Shown here: positions 1 to 9,444 of the stretch, in pieces
How the letters are laid out: each line of letters opens with the position of its first letter
Numbering within the stretch: the stretch's first letter is position 1
DNA from: Bacteroidales bacterium
Lineage (GTDB): Bacteria; Bacteroidota; Bacteroidia; Bacteroidales; Muribaculaceae
Length of the DNA: 64,000 nt
Direction of reading: 5' to 3'
NCBI GenBank assembly: GCA_910575615.1
Contig: CAJTEX010000004.1
Location: 62,001 to 126,000, forward strand
The notes under the pieces: model-generated
Databases searched by the model: none
What the model was told of the DNA's origin: nothing
The model's input: only the letters and a program-made list of their open reading frames with translations
Made by a program: the position numbers and the translations under genes

Positions 1-1
1 C

Positions 2-1078
2 ACAGCCCGACGCTTTTTCCCCAACTTCGTCAACCTCGACGCCACATTCAACCACCACGAGAAATGGGACGCCTCAGACCCCGAACGTTATTTGTATGAG
101 GTGGCCACCATGGGATGCCGCACACGCGTGTTTGAGAACCGATACGGCGAAAAGACATCGATTGGGCGAGGTAACATCAGCTTCTCCACAATCAACATCG
201 TCAGAATCGCCATAGAATGCATGTCTATACGCGATGAGGAGGAACGCATCGAGCGCTTCTTCAAGAAGCTCGACGATGTGATGGAAATCACCGCCCGCCA
301 GCTGAACGACCGGTTTGACTTCCAGAAGACAGCCCTCGCCAAGCAGTTCCCGTTGTTGATGACCCGCCTTTGGAACGGTTCTGAAAAGCTTGGCCGCACC
401 GACACCATTGAGCCGGTGATCAACCAAGGGACACTCGGAATCGGATTCATTGGCCTCGCCGAATGCCTCGTGGCACTCACAGGCAAACATCACGGCGAGT
501 CGGATGACTCGCAGAAACTCGGCCTGCGCATCATCTCCCACATGCGTTCGCGCGCAAATGAGTTCTCTGAGGTTTATGGCCACAACTTCTCAATCCTCGC
601 CACTCCGGCAGAGGGGCTGTCTGGAAAGTTCACATCCAAAGACCGCAAGAGCTTCGGAATACTCCCCGGCATCACCGACAAAATCTACTACACCAACTCC
701 AACCATGTGCCGGTCTACTACAAATGCTCTCCCCGGCACAAGGCAAAAATCGAAGGTCCTTACCACGAGCTGACGCGCGGCGGACACATTTTCTATGTGG
801 AAATCGACGGCGACGCCACCCACAACCCGCAGGCCATAGCCGACATCGTGGACCTGATGGACAAGAACAACATAGGATACTGCTCTGTCAACCACAACCG
901 CAACCGCTGTATGGAATGCGGCTATGAAGACGCGTCAGAGAACCTGGAGTGTTGTCCTAATTGTGGAAGCCACGACATAGACAAGCTACAGCGAATAACC
1001 GGCTATCTCGTTGGCACCACCGACAGATGGAACTCCGCGAAACTCGCCGAACTCAAAGACCGCGTGATCCACAAATGA
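2..1078 (+). CDS. nrdD: Anaerobic ribonucleoside-triphosphate reductase, C-terminal part (partial)
   Basis: The reading frame is open from the window edge, so only the C-terminal ~358 residues are present. NrdD reduces ribonucleoside triphosphates to deoxy forms under anoxia using a glycyl radical. The C-terminus shows the expected zinc site (CMEC, then ECCPNC) followed by the glycyl-radical loop RITGYLVGT, where the Gly before Tyr should carry the radical. The motif NPDM-type finger is not part of this family; identification rests on the Cys4 plus glycyl loop and on the activase gene that follows. The stop overlaps the nrdG start as ATGA, which points to translational coupling. Consistent with a strict anaerobe. 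The 5' end and promoter lie outside the window. Confidence 0.95.
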   Translation, partial: TARRFFPNFVNLDATFNHHEKWDASDPERYLYEVATMGCRTRVFENRYGEKTSIGRGNISFSTINIVRIAIECMSIRDEEERIERFFKKLDDVMEITARQLNDRFDFQKTALAKQFPLLMTRLWNGSEKLGRTDTIEPVINQGTLGIGFIGLAECLVALTGKHHGESDDSQKLGLRIISHMRSRANEFSEVYGHNFSILATPAEGLSGKFTSKDRKSFGILPGITDKIYYTNSNHVPVYYKCSPRHKAKIEGPYHELTRGGHIFYVEIDGDATHNPQAIADIVDLMDKNNIGYCSVNHNRNRCMECGYEDASENLECCPNCGSHDIDKLQRITGYLVGTTDRWNSAKLAELKDRVIHK

Positions 1079-1593
1079 CTGCGACAAGCCGAGCCTGTAA
1101 TAGCCCAACATTGAGAGTGCTTGACATAATCCCCGGGACATCAGTAGATGGTCCGGGGTTGCGCACCTCCATATATTTCGCCGGCTGCGCCCACAGGTGT
1201 CCTGGTTGCCACAACCCGCAGTCATGGGATTTCACTGCCGGGAATGAAATGAGCATCAACGAAATCGTGGAGGAGGTCGACCGACACGGATTCAATGTCA
1301 CCTTTTCAGGAGGAGACCCGCTCTATCAGCTTCCGGCCCTGATTCCGCTGGCCAAGGCCCTGCGGGAAAAGGGTTACACTATCTGGTGCTACACTGGTTT
1401 CAGATATGAGGAAGCAATATCCATCCCGGAGGCATGGAGCTTGCTCGAAAACATCGAAGTGCTTGTCGACGGCCCATACATAGAGTCGGCAAAAGACTCG
1501 TCCCTGCTTTTCAGGGGTTCGTCCAACCAACGTCTGATAGACATAGCATCAACTTCACCCGGCAACATACATCCCTGGCATACATCGTTTTAA
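1075..1593 (+). CDS. nrdG: Anaerobic RNR activating protein (radical SAM)
   Basis: 172 aa. NrdG is the radical SAM enzyme that places the glycyl radical on NrdD. The cluster motif is C38-x3-C42-x2-C45 (GCAHRCPGC), preceded by the family signature TSVDGPGLR at about residues 22-30; a SAM-binding FSGGDP motif follows at about residue 78. I chose the ATG at 1075 because it overlaps the nrdD stop as ATGA and gives the usual family length; an in-frame upstream extension inside nrdD has no family match. The gene is cotranscribed with nrdD. Nothing unusual is seen in it. Confidence 0.95.
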   Translation: MTATSRACNSPTLRVLDIIPGTSVDGPGLRTSIYFAGCAHRCPGCHNPQSWDFTAGNEMSINEIVEEVDRHGFNVTFSGGDPLYQLPALIPLAKALREKGYTIWCYTGFRYEEAISIPEAWSLLENIEVLVDGPYIESAKDSSLLFRGSSNQRLIDIASTSPGNIHPWHTSF

Positions 1594-1744
1594 ATTTGAC
1601 AGCAAAATATGCCGTCAGTCAAAGCGGCTCCTATCCCGAACCATTTCAGACAGCACGTTGTTTAAAATTCGTGTAGATGTTTGAAAGAACCTAAAACAGA
1701 TTCATAAATCTCGACCGAATTTTATCATTAATGTTTTAAAGAAA

Positions 1745-2269
1745 ATGAAAAAGTATCTTTTAGTGCTTGTCGCCGTCATCGCGACCGCATTCGCCTCACA
1801 GGCCCAAAGGGCAGAACTCTACTTTGGCTACGGCGGCTACACCCAGATGGATGCCACAGACATGCACGACGACTGGGACCATGTCAACAACGCCTGGGGC
1901 GCTGTGACCATCGGCGTGAACTTCAATGTGGCCCCCAAATTCTGGTTAGGCCCAAGTTACTCGATCTCCAGCACGACAACAAAGGGAGGCCCCCACCACT
2001 CTTCAATCCTCTACAATGTCGTGATGCTCAACGGCCGTTACCAGTATTGGAACAACCGGATAGTAAAGCTATACGGCCATCTCGGACTTGGCGCGGAAAT
2101 CTCACATATGATGCCGAAACATCACGACTCTTACAACAAGGCTTATTTCGCATATCAGATTTCCCCGCTTGGGGTTGAGGCGCAGATAGGCAGGAATGCC
2201 AGCCTGTATGGAGAGCTGGGCTTCGGGGCCCAGGGCTTGTTGCAAGTGGGGTTCAGATTTGGTCTCTGA
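1745..2269 (+). CDS. Secreted outer-membrane beta-barrel-like protein
   Basis: 174 aa with a clear signal peptide (MKKYLLVLVAVIATAFASQA, cleavage after about residue 20). The mature part alternates hydrophobic and polar residues rich in Tyr and Gly, for example YFGYGGYTQMD near the start, and ends in VGFRFGL. A C-terminal aromatic-rich strand is typical of small Bacteroidetes outer-membrane barrels (OMP_b-brl type). It stands alone: 150 bp separate it from nrdG and a strong promoter for dxr follows it. I saw no exact TTTG/TAnnTTTG promoter in 1594-1744. The function is unknown; a passive barrel or surface structural role is only inferred from composition. Confidence 0.75.
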   Translation: MKKYLLVLVAVIATAFASQAQRAELYFGYGGYTQMDATDMHDDWDHVNNAWGAVTIGVNFNVAPKFWLGPSYSISSTTTKGGPHHSSILYNVVMLNGRYQYWNNRIVKLYGHLGLGAEISHMMPKHHDSYNKAYFAYQISPLGVEAQIGRNASLYGELGFGAQGLLQVGFRFGL

Positions 2270-2305
2270 GGGCTTCTGAATGACTTTCTGACAAAAAAAC
2301 ATCAG

Positions 2306-2337
2306 TTTGTAAAACTCAAAAAAAATATCTACCTTTG
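2306..2337 (+). promoter_or_regulatory. Bacteroidales promoter of dxr
   Basis: TTTG at 2306-2309, a 20-bp spacer, then TACCTTTG at 2330-2337. This is an exact match to the Bacteroidetes sigma-ABfr consensus (-33 TTTG, -7 TAnnTTTG). The start of transcription should fall at about 2341-2344, which puts the ATG at 2342 at the very 5' end and favours the ATG at 2375 as the dxr start. Confidence 0.85.
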
Positions 2338-2340
2338 CAA

Positions 2341-2366
2341 GATGGAATGGGTTGCCCCGTTCCATC
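2341..2366 (+). promoter_or_regulatory. 5'-terminal hairpin of the dxr mRNA
   Basis: Arms 2341-2351 and 2356-2366 pair over 11 positions (one G-T wobble) around a TTGC loop. It lies exactly where the transcript is predicted to begin and 8 bp before the dxr start codon. There is no T-run after it, so it is not a terminator; a stabilising or translation-modulating leader hairpin is inferred. Confidence 0.6.
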
Positions 2367-2374
2367 TTGATTTT

Positions 2375-3568
2375 ATGGAAAAAACCACATCCGACATAAA
2401 AAACATAGCCGTCCTCGGCTCAACGGGCTCAATAGGGCGACAGACGCTTGAAGTCTGTGGCGAATATCCCGACCGGCTTCGGCCGGTTGTGCTGGTGGCC
2501 GGTCGCAAGGTGGATGAACTTGCGATGCAGGCCTTGAGATGGAAGCCCAAAATGGCTGTCATTGCCGACACCTCTCTTGAGCCTCGGTTACGGACCCTTT
2601 TGGAAGGCTCCGGCATAACTGTCGCATCCGGAGACCAGGCGGTCAAAGAGGCCATGACACTCGAAGAGGTAGACATAGTGGTGACTGCCACTGTGGGTTA
2701 CAGCGGTCTGGCCCCCACATTGTCGGCCATAGACGCTGGCAAAGATATCGCATTGGCCAACAAAGAGACCCTTGTGGTCGCCGGCGACCTTGTGACGCGC
2801 AGACTCGCGTCAAGCCGGTCAAAAGTCATACCGGTCGACTCTGAACACTCGGCGATATACCAGTGTCTTGTCGGTGAAGCCCCGGAATCCGTGAAGAAGC
2901 TCATAATCACAGCTTCCGGCGGCCCGTTCCGCACATGGCCACACGAAAAAATCGCGGCTGCCACGAGCGCAGACGCGCTGCGACACCCCAACTGGTCCAT
3001 GGGAGCAAAAATAACCATCGACTCCGCGACGATGGTCAACAAGGCCTTTGAGATAATCGAAGCACGATGGCTTTTCGGCATATCACCGGAAAAAATCGAG
3101 GCCATCGTCCATCCCCAGTCCATAGTGCATTCAATGGTCGAGTTTGTGGACGGCTCAATAAAAGCACAGCTGGGACTGCCAGACATGCGCGGCCCCATAC
3201 GATACGCGCTGGCCGGAGCCACACGGCCGGCGACAGCCTGCCAGGGGCTTGATTTCCGCACATTGTCGACACTCACTTTCGAGCAACCCGACGCAAGCCG
3301 TTTCCCCGGAATCACATTGGCCCATATCGCATTGGAGAGAGGCGGCCTTGTGCCTTGTGTCATCAATGCCGCCAACGAAATCGCGGTATCTGCATTTCTA
3401 CAAGACAAGATAAGGTTCACTGACATATTCCCGCTGATAATGACAGCTGTCGACACTCTCGGGAGCAATGTCGCAGCCCCGTCATATGAAGACTACGTGG
3501 AATGCAACCGTGTCTCCCGGGCCAAAACCGCCGAGTTTATAAAACACGGCAAACCGCTACATTTTTAA
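2375..3568 (+). CDS. dxr: 1-deoxy-D-xylulose 5-phosphate reductoisomerase
   Basis: 397 aa. It converts DXP to MEP, the committed step of the non-mevalonate isoprenoid pathway, with NADPH and a divalent metal. Visible motifs: nucleotide-binding GSTGSIG at 15-21, ANKETLVVAG, the metal/substrate segment VDSEHSAIYQ, the flexible-loop region SGGPFR...HPNWSMG, the TIDSATMVNK segment, HPQSIVHS, and NAANEIAV near the C-terminus. I placed the start at 2375 because the predicted transcription start lies at about 2342; the ATG at 2342 would add 11 residues that do not resemble the family. rseP follows after 30 bp, a frequent dxr-rseP pairing in Bacteroidetes. Confidence 0.96.
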   Translation: MEKTTSDIKNIAVLGSTGSIGRQTLEVCGEYPDRLRPVVLVAGRKVDELAMQALRWKPKMAVIADTSLEPRLRTLLEGSGITVASGDQAVKEAMTLEEVDIVVTATVGYSGLAPTLSAIDAGKDIALANKETLVVAGDLVTRRLASSRSKVIPVDSEHSAIYQCLVGEAPESVKKLIITASGGPFRTWPHEKIAAATSADALRHPNWSMGAKITIDSATMVNKAFEIIEARWLFGISPEKIEAIVHPQSIVHSMVEFVDGSIKAQLGLPDMRGPIRYALAGATRPATACQGLDFRTLSTLTFEQPDASRFPGITLAHIALERGGLVPCVINAANEIAVSAFLQDKIRFTDIFPLIMTAVDTLGSNVAAPSYEDYVECNRVSRAKTAEFIKHGKPLHF

Positions 3569-3598
3569 CACACTATCCTTTCCCACATTCGCATAACA

Positions 3599-4921
3599 AT
3601 GGAATCATTTCTCATAAAAGCCCTGCAACTCATAGCCGCCCTTTCGCTGCTCGTGGTCATACACGAGTTCGGACACTTCCTGTGGGCCAGAATATTCAAA
3701 ATCAGAGTGGAGAAGTTCTACCTCTTCTTCAATCCTTGGTTCTCGCTCGCCAAATGGAAGCCCAAGAACAGCGACACAGAATATGGCATCGGCTGGCTGC
3801 CCCTTGGCGGCTACGTCAAAATCGCCGGCATGATTGACGAGTCCATGGACAAGGAGCAGATGGCCCAGCCCGCGAAACCTGACGAATTCAGGGTGAAGCC
3901 GGCATGGCAGAGGCTCCTTGTGATGACAGGCGGCGTGCTTAACAATTTCATACTTGCGATAATAATCTATGCCGGAATCGCATGGTATTGGGGAGAAAAG
4001 ACCATCCCTTATGAAAACGCTTATGAGGGGATGGATTTCGCCCCGGCAGCCGTGGAGATGGGGTTCCGCAAAGGTGACATACTGCTTGCTGCCGACGGCA
4101 ATAAAATCGACCAGAACGACCGTGGCCACCTCTTCAAGTTACTTGAATCCAAAACAGTCACCGTCTTGCGCGACCACCGCGACACAGTCGACATCCAGCT
4201 TCCGGAAAACGCAATCGAGAAGCTCGACCCCGAACAGGGATTCATGGGATACCGCATACCGGTTTTCGTAAAGAATGTGATTCCCGGCGAGCCGGCCGCA
4301 CATGGGGGATTCCTGACTGACGACCGCATAATCGCCGTGGGGGATTCTCTCACCCCCTCATTCGGCGAGCTTTCCCAAGCCCTGTATCTCAATGGTGGCC
4401 GCCAGACCACAGTGACATTGCTGCGTGGAAACGACACTATCAATGTGGCGGTGACTCCGACCTCCGACGGCAAACTCGGGTTTGAACTCAAAAAGCCACT
4501 TGAAGTCTTCGTGTGTGACACCACCCGTTATGGCTTTCTGCAATCCATCCCAGTCGGCGTGACCAACGGCACTGACATGCTTGTCACATATGTAGGCTCG
4601 CTCAAGCATATCTTCTCAAAGACAGGCGCACAGTCGATAGGCGGCTTCGGAGCAATCGGCAACATGTTCCCGCCGAAATGGGAGTGGCGCACTTTCTGGG
4701 AGATGACGGCATTCCTGTCCATAATCCTGGCGTTCATGAACCTGCTCCCTATACCGGCTCTCGATGGCGGCCATGTCGCATTTCTGCTGTGGGAGGTCAT
4801 CACTCGCCGCAAACCATCCGAGAAATTCCTCGAAAAAGCCCAGATGGCAGGAATGCTGTTCCTCATCGCCCTGCTTATATATGCAAATTTCAACGACATC
4901 TACAGGTTCCTGATAAAATAA
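3599..4921 (+). CDS. rseP: RseP-type site-2 protease (M50 intramembrane metalloprotease)
   Basis: 440 aa. The family cleaves membrane-spanning anti-sigma factors or other single-pass proteins inside the membrane. The zinc motif H22-E-F-G-H26 lies in the first transmembrane segment, and the second metal-ligand motif NLLPIPALDGGH is near residue 389 between C-terminal membrane segments. A periplasmic PDZ-like region lies between, around residues 200-285. The gene is downstream of dxr and only 10 bp upstream of the methyltransferase gene, so the three probably form one operon. No anti-sigma gene is next to it; the ECF sigma factor at 20090 has no adjacent anti-sigma either. Its substrate cannot be read from the sequence. 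Confidence 0.92.
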   Translation: MESFLIKALQLIAALSLLVVIHEFGHFLWARIFKIRVEKFYLFFNPWFSLAKWKPKNSDTEYGIGWLPLGGYVKIAGMIDESMDKEQMAQPAKPDEFRVKPAWQRLLVMTGGVLNNFILAIIIYAGIAWYWGEKTIPYENAYEGMDFAPAAVEMGFRKGDILLAADGNKIDQNDRGHLFKLLESKTVTVLRDHRDTVDIQLPENAIEKLDPEQGFMGYRIPVFVKNVIPGEPAAHGGFLTDDRIIAVGDSLTPSFGELSQALYLNGGRQTTVTLLRGNDTINVAVTPTSDGKLGFELKKPLEVFVCDTTRYGFLQSIPVGVTNGTDMLVTYVGSLKHIFSKTGAQSIGGFGAIGNMFPPKWEWRTFWEMTAFLSIILAFMNLLPIPALDGGHVAFLLWEVITRRKPSEKFLEKAQMAGMLFLIALLIYANFNDIYRFLIK

Positions 4922-4931
4922 AGAAACCCCA

Positions 4932-6113
4932 ATGAAGATACTCCGATTAAAAAAAGGGAAAGAAGAATCGCTCGACCGTTTCCATCCATGGGTGTTCTCC
5001 GGCGCATTGGCCGAACCGTTGCCTGACGGACTCGAAGAGGGTGAAGTGGTCGGCGTGGAAAGTTCGACAGGCCGCTTCATCGGCACCGGTCATTTCCAGA
5101 TCGGATCAATCGCCGTCAGGATTCTCGACTTCTCGCAACGTGAAATCGACGCTTCATTCTTTGCCGAAAGGCTCAAGGAAGCATTCGCTGTCAGGGAAGC
5201 CCTGGGCCTGAAACGCCCCGACAACAACGCTTTCAGACTTGTGCATGGCGAGGGAGACTTTCTGCCCGGGCTGGTGATTGACATATACGGCCCTACCGCT
5301 GTCGTGCAGGCCCACTCCCCGGGAATGCATTATTGCCGTGACATCATAGCCCGCGAGCTTGTGGGCCTTGAGGGCCTTGGGGTCTCAAATGTCTATTACA
5401 AATCTGAGACCACATTGCCTTTCAAAGCCCGGCTTGACCCGCAGAACGACTATCTCATCGGAGAATTTTCAGGAAGCGAGGCCATTGAAAACGGACTCAG
5501 GTTCAACATCGACTGGCTGCGCGGACAGAAGACAGGCTTCTTTGTTGACCAGCGCGACAACCGGTCGCTGCTCGAGCATTATTCCCGGGGGCGCAAGGTC
5601 TTGAACATGTTCTGCTACACAGGCGGCTTCTCTGTGTATGCGATGAGGGGTGATGCCCGGCTGGTCCATTCTGTTGACTCCTCAGAGAAAGCCATAACAT
5701 TGACCGACGCCAACATAAGCCTGAATTTCCCCGGAGACACCCGACACAAATCTTTCGCGGAGGATGCCTTCAAGTTTCTCGACAAAATGGGAGATGGGGA
5801 CTACGACCTTGTCGTGCTTGACCCTCCGGCTTTCGCCAAACACAGGAGTGCGCTGCGTAACGCCTTGAGGGGTTACCAGAAACTCAACTTCAAGGCAATG
5901 GAGAAACTTGCCAAAGGCAGCATCCTGTTTACATTCTCTTGCTCGCAGGCTGTCAGCCGCGAGCAATTCCGGCTCGCGGTGTTCTCTGCGGCGGCACAGA
6001 GCGGAAGGAAAATCCGCATCCTGCACCAGCTGACACAACCGGCCGATCATCCGGTCAACATCTACCATCCAGAAGGGGAGTACCTTAAAGGGCTCGTCCT
6101 GTATGTAGAATAA
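4932..6113 (+). CDS. Class I SAM-dependent rRNA methyltransferase, RlmI-like (COG1092)
   Basis: 393 aa. Its layout matches RlmI (23S rRNA m5C1962 methyltransferase): an N-terminal PUA-like domain (PWVFSGAL, VVGVESSTGRFIG), a central FFVDQRDNR segment, a Rossmann SAM site (NMFCYTGGFSVYA), then the catalytic-loop motif LDPPAF and FSCSQAV, which holds the candidate catalytic cysteine. The gene starts 10 bp after rseP. The exact rRNA target is inferred from the family; other COG1092 members are not characterised, so I give no symbol. Confidence 0.88.
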   Translation: MKILRLKKGKEESLDRFHPWVFSGALAEPLPDGLEEGEVVGVESSTGRFIGTGHFQIGSIAVRILDFSQREIDASFFAERLKEAFAVREALGLKRPDNNAFRLVHGEGDFLPGLVIDIYGPTAVVQAHSPGMHYCRDIIARELVGLEGLGVSNVYYKSETTLPFKARLDPQNDYLIGEFSGSEAIENGLRFNIDWLRGQKTGFFVDQRDNRSLLEHYSRGRKVLNMFCYTGGFSVYAMRGDARLVHSVDSSEKAITLTDANISLNFPGDTRHKSFAEDAFKFLDKMGDGDYDLVVLDPPAFAKHRSALRNALRGYQKLNFKAMEKLAKGSILFTFSCSQAVSREQFRLAVFSAAAQSGRKIRILHQLTQPADHPVNIYHPEGEYLKGLVLYVE

Positions 6114-6150
6114 TCACCCCATTGACTACAAACCCAGAAACAAGCCACAT

Positions 6151-8196
6151 ATGAAATTTAATAAGTCATTGGCCATCGCCACCGTAATGGCCTCCATTTT
6201 CCCGACAATGGCAAACACTCTCGACCCCAATAATCCCTCCGGAACAGTCGTTGACCGCTTCGCAGACATCGAGGTACTCCGTTACGTCGTGCCAGGTTTC
6301 CAGGACTTGTCCCTAAATCAGAAAAAACTCATTTACTTCCTGACAGAAGCCGCCCTCCAGGGACGTGACATCATCTGGGACCAGAATGGCAAATACAACC
6401 TTCCCCTTCGCCAGATGCTTGAAACCGTCTACACCAACTACGAAGGAGACCGCGAGTCAAAAGACTTCAAGGCCTTCGAGACCTATCTGAAACAGGTGGA
6501 ATTCGGCAACGGAGCCTATCATCACTACTCGATGGACAAGTTCACTCCCGGGTTCTCCTCTGACTGGCTTGGCGAGCAGTTGCGCGTCCTTGCCGACAAA
6601 GGCATCTACAAGCGGTCACCTGAAGAACTGCGCCCCATCCTCAGCTTGATTTTCGACCCAACATTTATGCCCAAGAGGGTAAACCAGGCCGCAGGGGAAG
6701 ACCTCATACTCACATCAGCCTGCAACCTGTATGACAATATCTCCCAGCCGGAAGTAGAGGGATATTACGCTGCACTCAAGGACACCACTGACCTGACACC
6801 GATTTCGTATGGACTGAACTCGCGCCTGGTAAAGACCCCTGCCGGAGACATCAAGGAGGAGGCATACATGCTTGGCGGATATTATAGCGATGCAATCGCC
6901 CGAATCATAGACAACCTTGAAAAGGCCAAGAAATACGCCGAGTCTCCCAAGCAGGCTGCCGTAATTGACGAGCTCATCAAGTTCTACCGCACCGGCGACC
7001 TCAAACTCTTCGATTCTTATTCGATTCTCTGGACAGAGGACACTGAATCACAGGTTGACTTCATCAACGGATTCATCGAAAGCTATGGCGATCCCCTAGG
7101 AATGACCGGCTCATGGGAGTCCATCGTCAATTTCCGCGACGAGAAAGCCTCGGCCCGCACCAAAACGCTTGCTGCGAATGCACAGTGGTTTGAAGACAAC
7201 TCGCCTGTCGATCCCCGCTTCCGCAAACCGGAAGTGAAAGGCGTAAGCGCGAAAGTCATCAACGCTGCCATCCTCGCCGGCGATGCCTATCCCGCCACTC
7301 CCATCGGCATAAACCTGCCTAACGCCAACTGGATTCGTGCGGCCCATGGTTCGAAATCAGTGACCATCGAGAACATCACCCGTGCATATGATGACGCGTC
7401 ACACGGTAATGGTTTCAACGAGGAGTTTGTCATCGACCAGCCCACACGCGAGCTCCTTGACAAATACCTCTTCATCACCGACAACCTCCACACTGACCTC
7501 CATGAATGCCTCGGCCATGCGTCAGGCCGCCTGCTCCCCGGTGTGGATCCCGACGCGCTGAAAGCCCACGGTTCGACACTGGAGGAGACCCGCGCCGACC
7601 TCTTCGCCCTTTATTATCTGGCCGACCCAAAGCTGCTTGAACTTGGCCTGCTTGACAATCCCGACGCATACAAGGCCGAATATTACAAGTACATGCTCAA
7701 CGGCCTTATGACCCAGCTGATGCGCATCGAGCCGGGCAAGGATGTAGAGGAGGCACATATGCGCAACCGCAAGCTGATTGCCGAATGGGCGTTTGAACAC
7801 GGCAAGAAAGACAATGTGGTGGAATATGTCGTCAAAGATGGCAAGACTTTCGTGAGAATCAACGATTATGCAAAACTCCGCGACCTCTTCGGTCAGCTGC
7901 TCAATGAAATCCAGCGCATAAAGAGCGAAGGCGATTATGCCGCCGGAGAGGCTCTTGTGGAAAAATACGCCGTCAAGGTAGACCAGAAACTCCACCAGGA
8001 GGTGCTTGACCGCTATGCCTCACTTGACATCGCTCCCTACAAAGGATTCGTGAATCCTGTGTACGTGACCGTGGACGCCAACGGCAATCCTACATCTGAC
8101 GAAGAGAAGATCACCGATGTCAAAGTTGTCTATGACGAAGAGTACATGCCTCAGATGCTCCGTTATTCCAAGGAATATTCCCCGCTGACGAAGTAA
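6151..8196 (+). CDS. Dipeptidyl peptidase III (M49 metallopeptidase)
   Basis: 681 aa. The family removes dipeptides from the N-terminus of oligopeptides and is zinc dependent. The variant motif H451-E-C-L-G-H456 (HEXXGH, one residue longer than HEXXH) and the downstream E478-E-T-R-A-D motif supply the zinc ligands and general base and are diagnostic for M49. The N-terminus looks like a weak signal peptide (SLAIATVMASIFPTMANT), so a periplasmic location is likely. It stands alone between the methyltransferase and the DUF4290 gene. An asparagine-rich, proteolytic gut lifestyle with peptide use would fit, alongside the hut operon. Confidence 0.92.
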   Translation: MKFNKSLAIATVMASIFPTMANTLDPNNPSGTVVDRFADIEVLRYVVPGFQDLSLNQKKLIYFLTEAALQGRDIIWDQNGKYNLPLRQMLETVYTNYEGDRESKDFKAFETYLKQVEFGNGAYHHYSMDKFTPGFSSDWLGEQLRVLADKGIYKRSPEELRPILSLIFDPTFMPKRVNQAAGEDLILTSACNLYDNISQPEVEGYYAALKDTTDLTPISYGLNSRLVKTPAGDIKEEAYMLGGYYSDAIARIIDNLEKAKKYAESPKQAAVIDELIKFYRTGDLKLFDSYSILWTEDTESQVDFINGFIESYGDPLGMTGSWESIVNFRDEKASARTKTLAANAQWFEDNSPVDPRFRKPEVKGVSAKVINAAILAGDAYPATPIGINLPNANWIRAAHGSKSVTIENITRAYDDASHGNGFNEEFVIDQPTRELLDKYLFITDNLHTDLHECLGHASGRLLPGVDPDALKAHGSTLEETRADLFALYYLADPKLLELGLLDNPDAYKAEYYKYMLNGLMTQLMRIEPGKDVEEAHMRNRKLIAEWAFEHGKKDNVVEYVVKDGKTFVRINDYAKLRDLFGQLLNEIQRIKSEGDYAAGEALVEKYAVKVDQKLHQEVLDRYASLDIAPYKGFVNPVYVTVDANGNPTSDEEKITDVKVVYDEEYMPQMLRYSKEYSPLTK

Positions 8197-8259
8197 CGCT
8201 GGCAAATACCCGTTATCCACTCACACATTCCCTCTCCTCAAGAAAACGAACAACTGCAT

Positions 8260-8850
8260 ATGCTGACATACAACACAAGGCTGAAAAGGCTCGCGATGCC
8301 CGAATATGGCCGTAACCTCCAGCAGATGGTCGACCATTGTCTGACCATCGAGGACCGGGAGGAGCGCAACCTTTGCGCCAGATCCATCATACGCGCTATG
8401 GAACAGCTCTTCCCTGAGCTGAAACTCCCGGAAAACGCCCACAAGGTATGGGATCACCTGGCCATAATGTCTGACTTCAAGCTCGACATCGATTATCCCG
8501 AGGATGTGGTCAAGCCCGACGACCTGGCGACATTGCCTGAAAAGGTGCCATACGACCAGGCCCGCATACGGCAACGCCATTACGGCAAAATCACCGAACA
8601 AATGATTGTCAAGGCCGCGGCCATGGAGCCGGGTGAGGAGCGTGACGCGATAGTGATGCTCCTGGCAAACCATATGAAGAAACAAATGCTCGCTTTGAGT
8701 CCTGACGGAGTCGACGACCGAAAGATTTTTGCCGACCTTGCGATGTATTCAAAGGGGGAGCTGCGCCTTGACCCGGAGACACACCGGCTCCACGAATTCA
8801 AGGAGATGCCCAAGCCTCAGAGTGGAAAGAAAAAGAAAAAACGGAAATGA
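8260..8850 (+). CDS. DUF4290 family protein
   Basis: 196 aa, soluble, no signal peptide or membrane segment. The N-terminus (YNTRLKRLAMPEYGRNLQQM) and the IEDREERN segment fit the Bacteroidetes-restricted DUF4290 family, whose function is not known to me. The C-terminus ends in a Lys-rich tail (GKKKKKRK), which suggests nucleic-acid or ribosome contact. It overlaps rimM by 4 bp (ATGA). A ribosome-linked role is plausible from the coupling and the basic tail but is only inference. Confidence 0.82.
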   Translation: MLTYNTRLKRLAMPEYGRNLQQMVDHCLTIEDREERNLCARSIIRAMEQLFPELKLPENAHKVWDHLAIMSDFKLDIDYPEDVVKPDDLATLPEKVPYDQARIRQRHYGKITEQMIVKAAAMEPGEERDAIVMLLANHMKKQMLALSPDGVDDRKIFADLAMYSKGELRLDPETHRLHEFKEMPKPQSGKKKKKRK

Positions 8851-9383
8851 TTTCCCTGACAGACATCCAGCCGGCAGGCAAATTTCTCAAGCCCCATGGT
8901 GTCAATGGAGAAATCTCGATTCTGAGAGACAATGACATCATTGATTTCAACGACTGCAGATGTGTGGTCGTCGAGATGGATGGTATCTTCGTCCCGTTCT
9001 TCATCAACTCGGTGCGCCCGAAAGGCGCGGACACAGACCTGGTGACGATTGACGGCATCTCTGATGAACGCCACGCAGCCACGCTTACCAACAAGACTGT
9101 CTACATCCTCCGCTCTGACATCCCCGAGGAAAGCACCGACGATTCCGGTGATGGATTTTACGCCGAAGACTTCATCGGATTTGATGTCAGAATCTCAGGG
9201 ATGGGGCTGCTGGGAAAAATCAGCGGGATAGAGGACTCAACGGCCAACTATCTCTTCATAATCGAAACCACCGACGGGAGGAATTTGTTGATACCTGTAG
9301 CGGATGAGTTCGTGACGGGAATCGACACCGACAGCCGGTCAATAGAGATGGACCTGCCGGAAGGATTGATTGACATCCAGTGA
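8847..9383 (+). CDS. rimM: Ribosome maturation factor RimM
   Basis: 178 aa. RimM assists 30S assembly by binding S19 and the 16S 3' domain. The N-terminal domain carries the family signature GKFLKPHGVNGEI at about residues 11-23 (GxxxxxHGxxGE-type), and the C-terminal half is a PRC-barrel (DFIGFDVRISGMGLLGKI, LIPVADEFV). The start overlaps the DUF4290 stop. In many bacteria rimM sits with rpsP/trmD/rplS; here it is paired with DUF4290 instead. Confidence 0.92.
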   Translation: MISLTDIQPAGKFLKPHGVNGEISILRDNDIIDFNDCRCVVVEMDGIFVPFFINSVRPKGADTDLVTIDGISDERHAATLTNKTVYILRSDIPEESTDDSGDGFYAEDFIGFDVRISGMGLLGKISGIEDSTANYLFIIETTDGRNLLIPVADEFVTGIDTDSRSIEMDLPEGLIDIQ

Positions 9384-9444
9384 CAAGTCTGCCCCGCAGA
9401 TTCACAAGACAAATCAACTTGACAACACTAACAACGACCTGTTT

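Noticed and set aside
2342-2374. dxr start at 2342
   Set aside because: It coincides with the predicted first transcribed base and lies in a hairpin; the extra 11 residues are not family-like.
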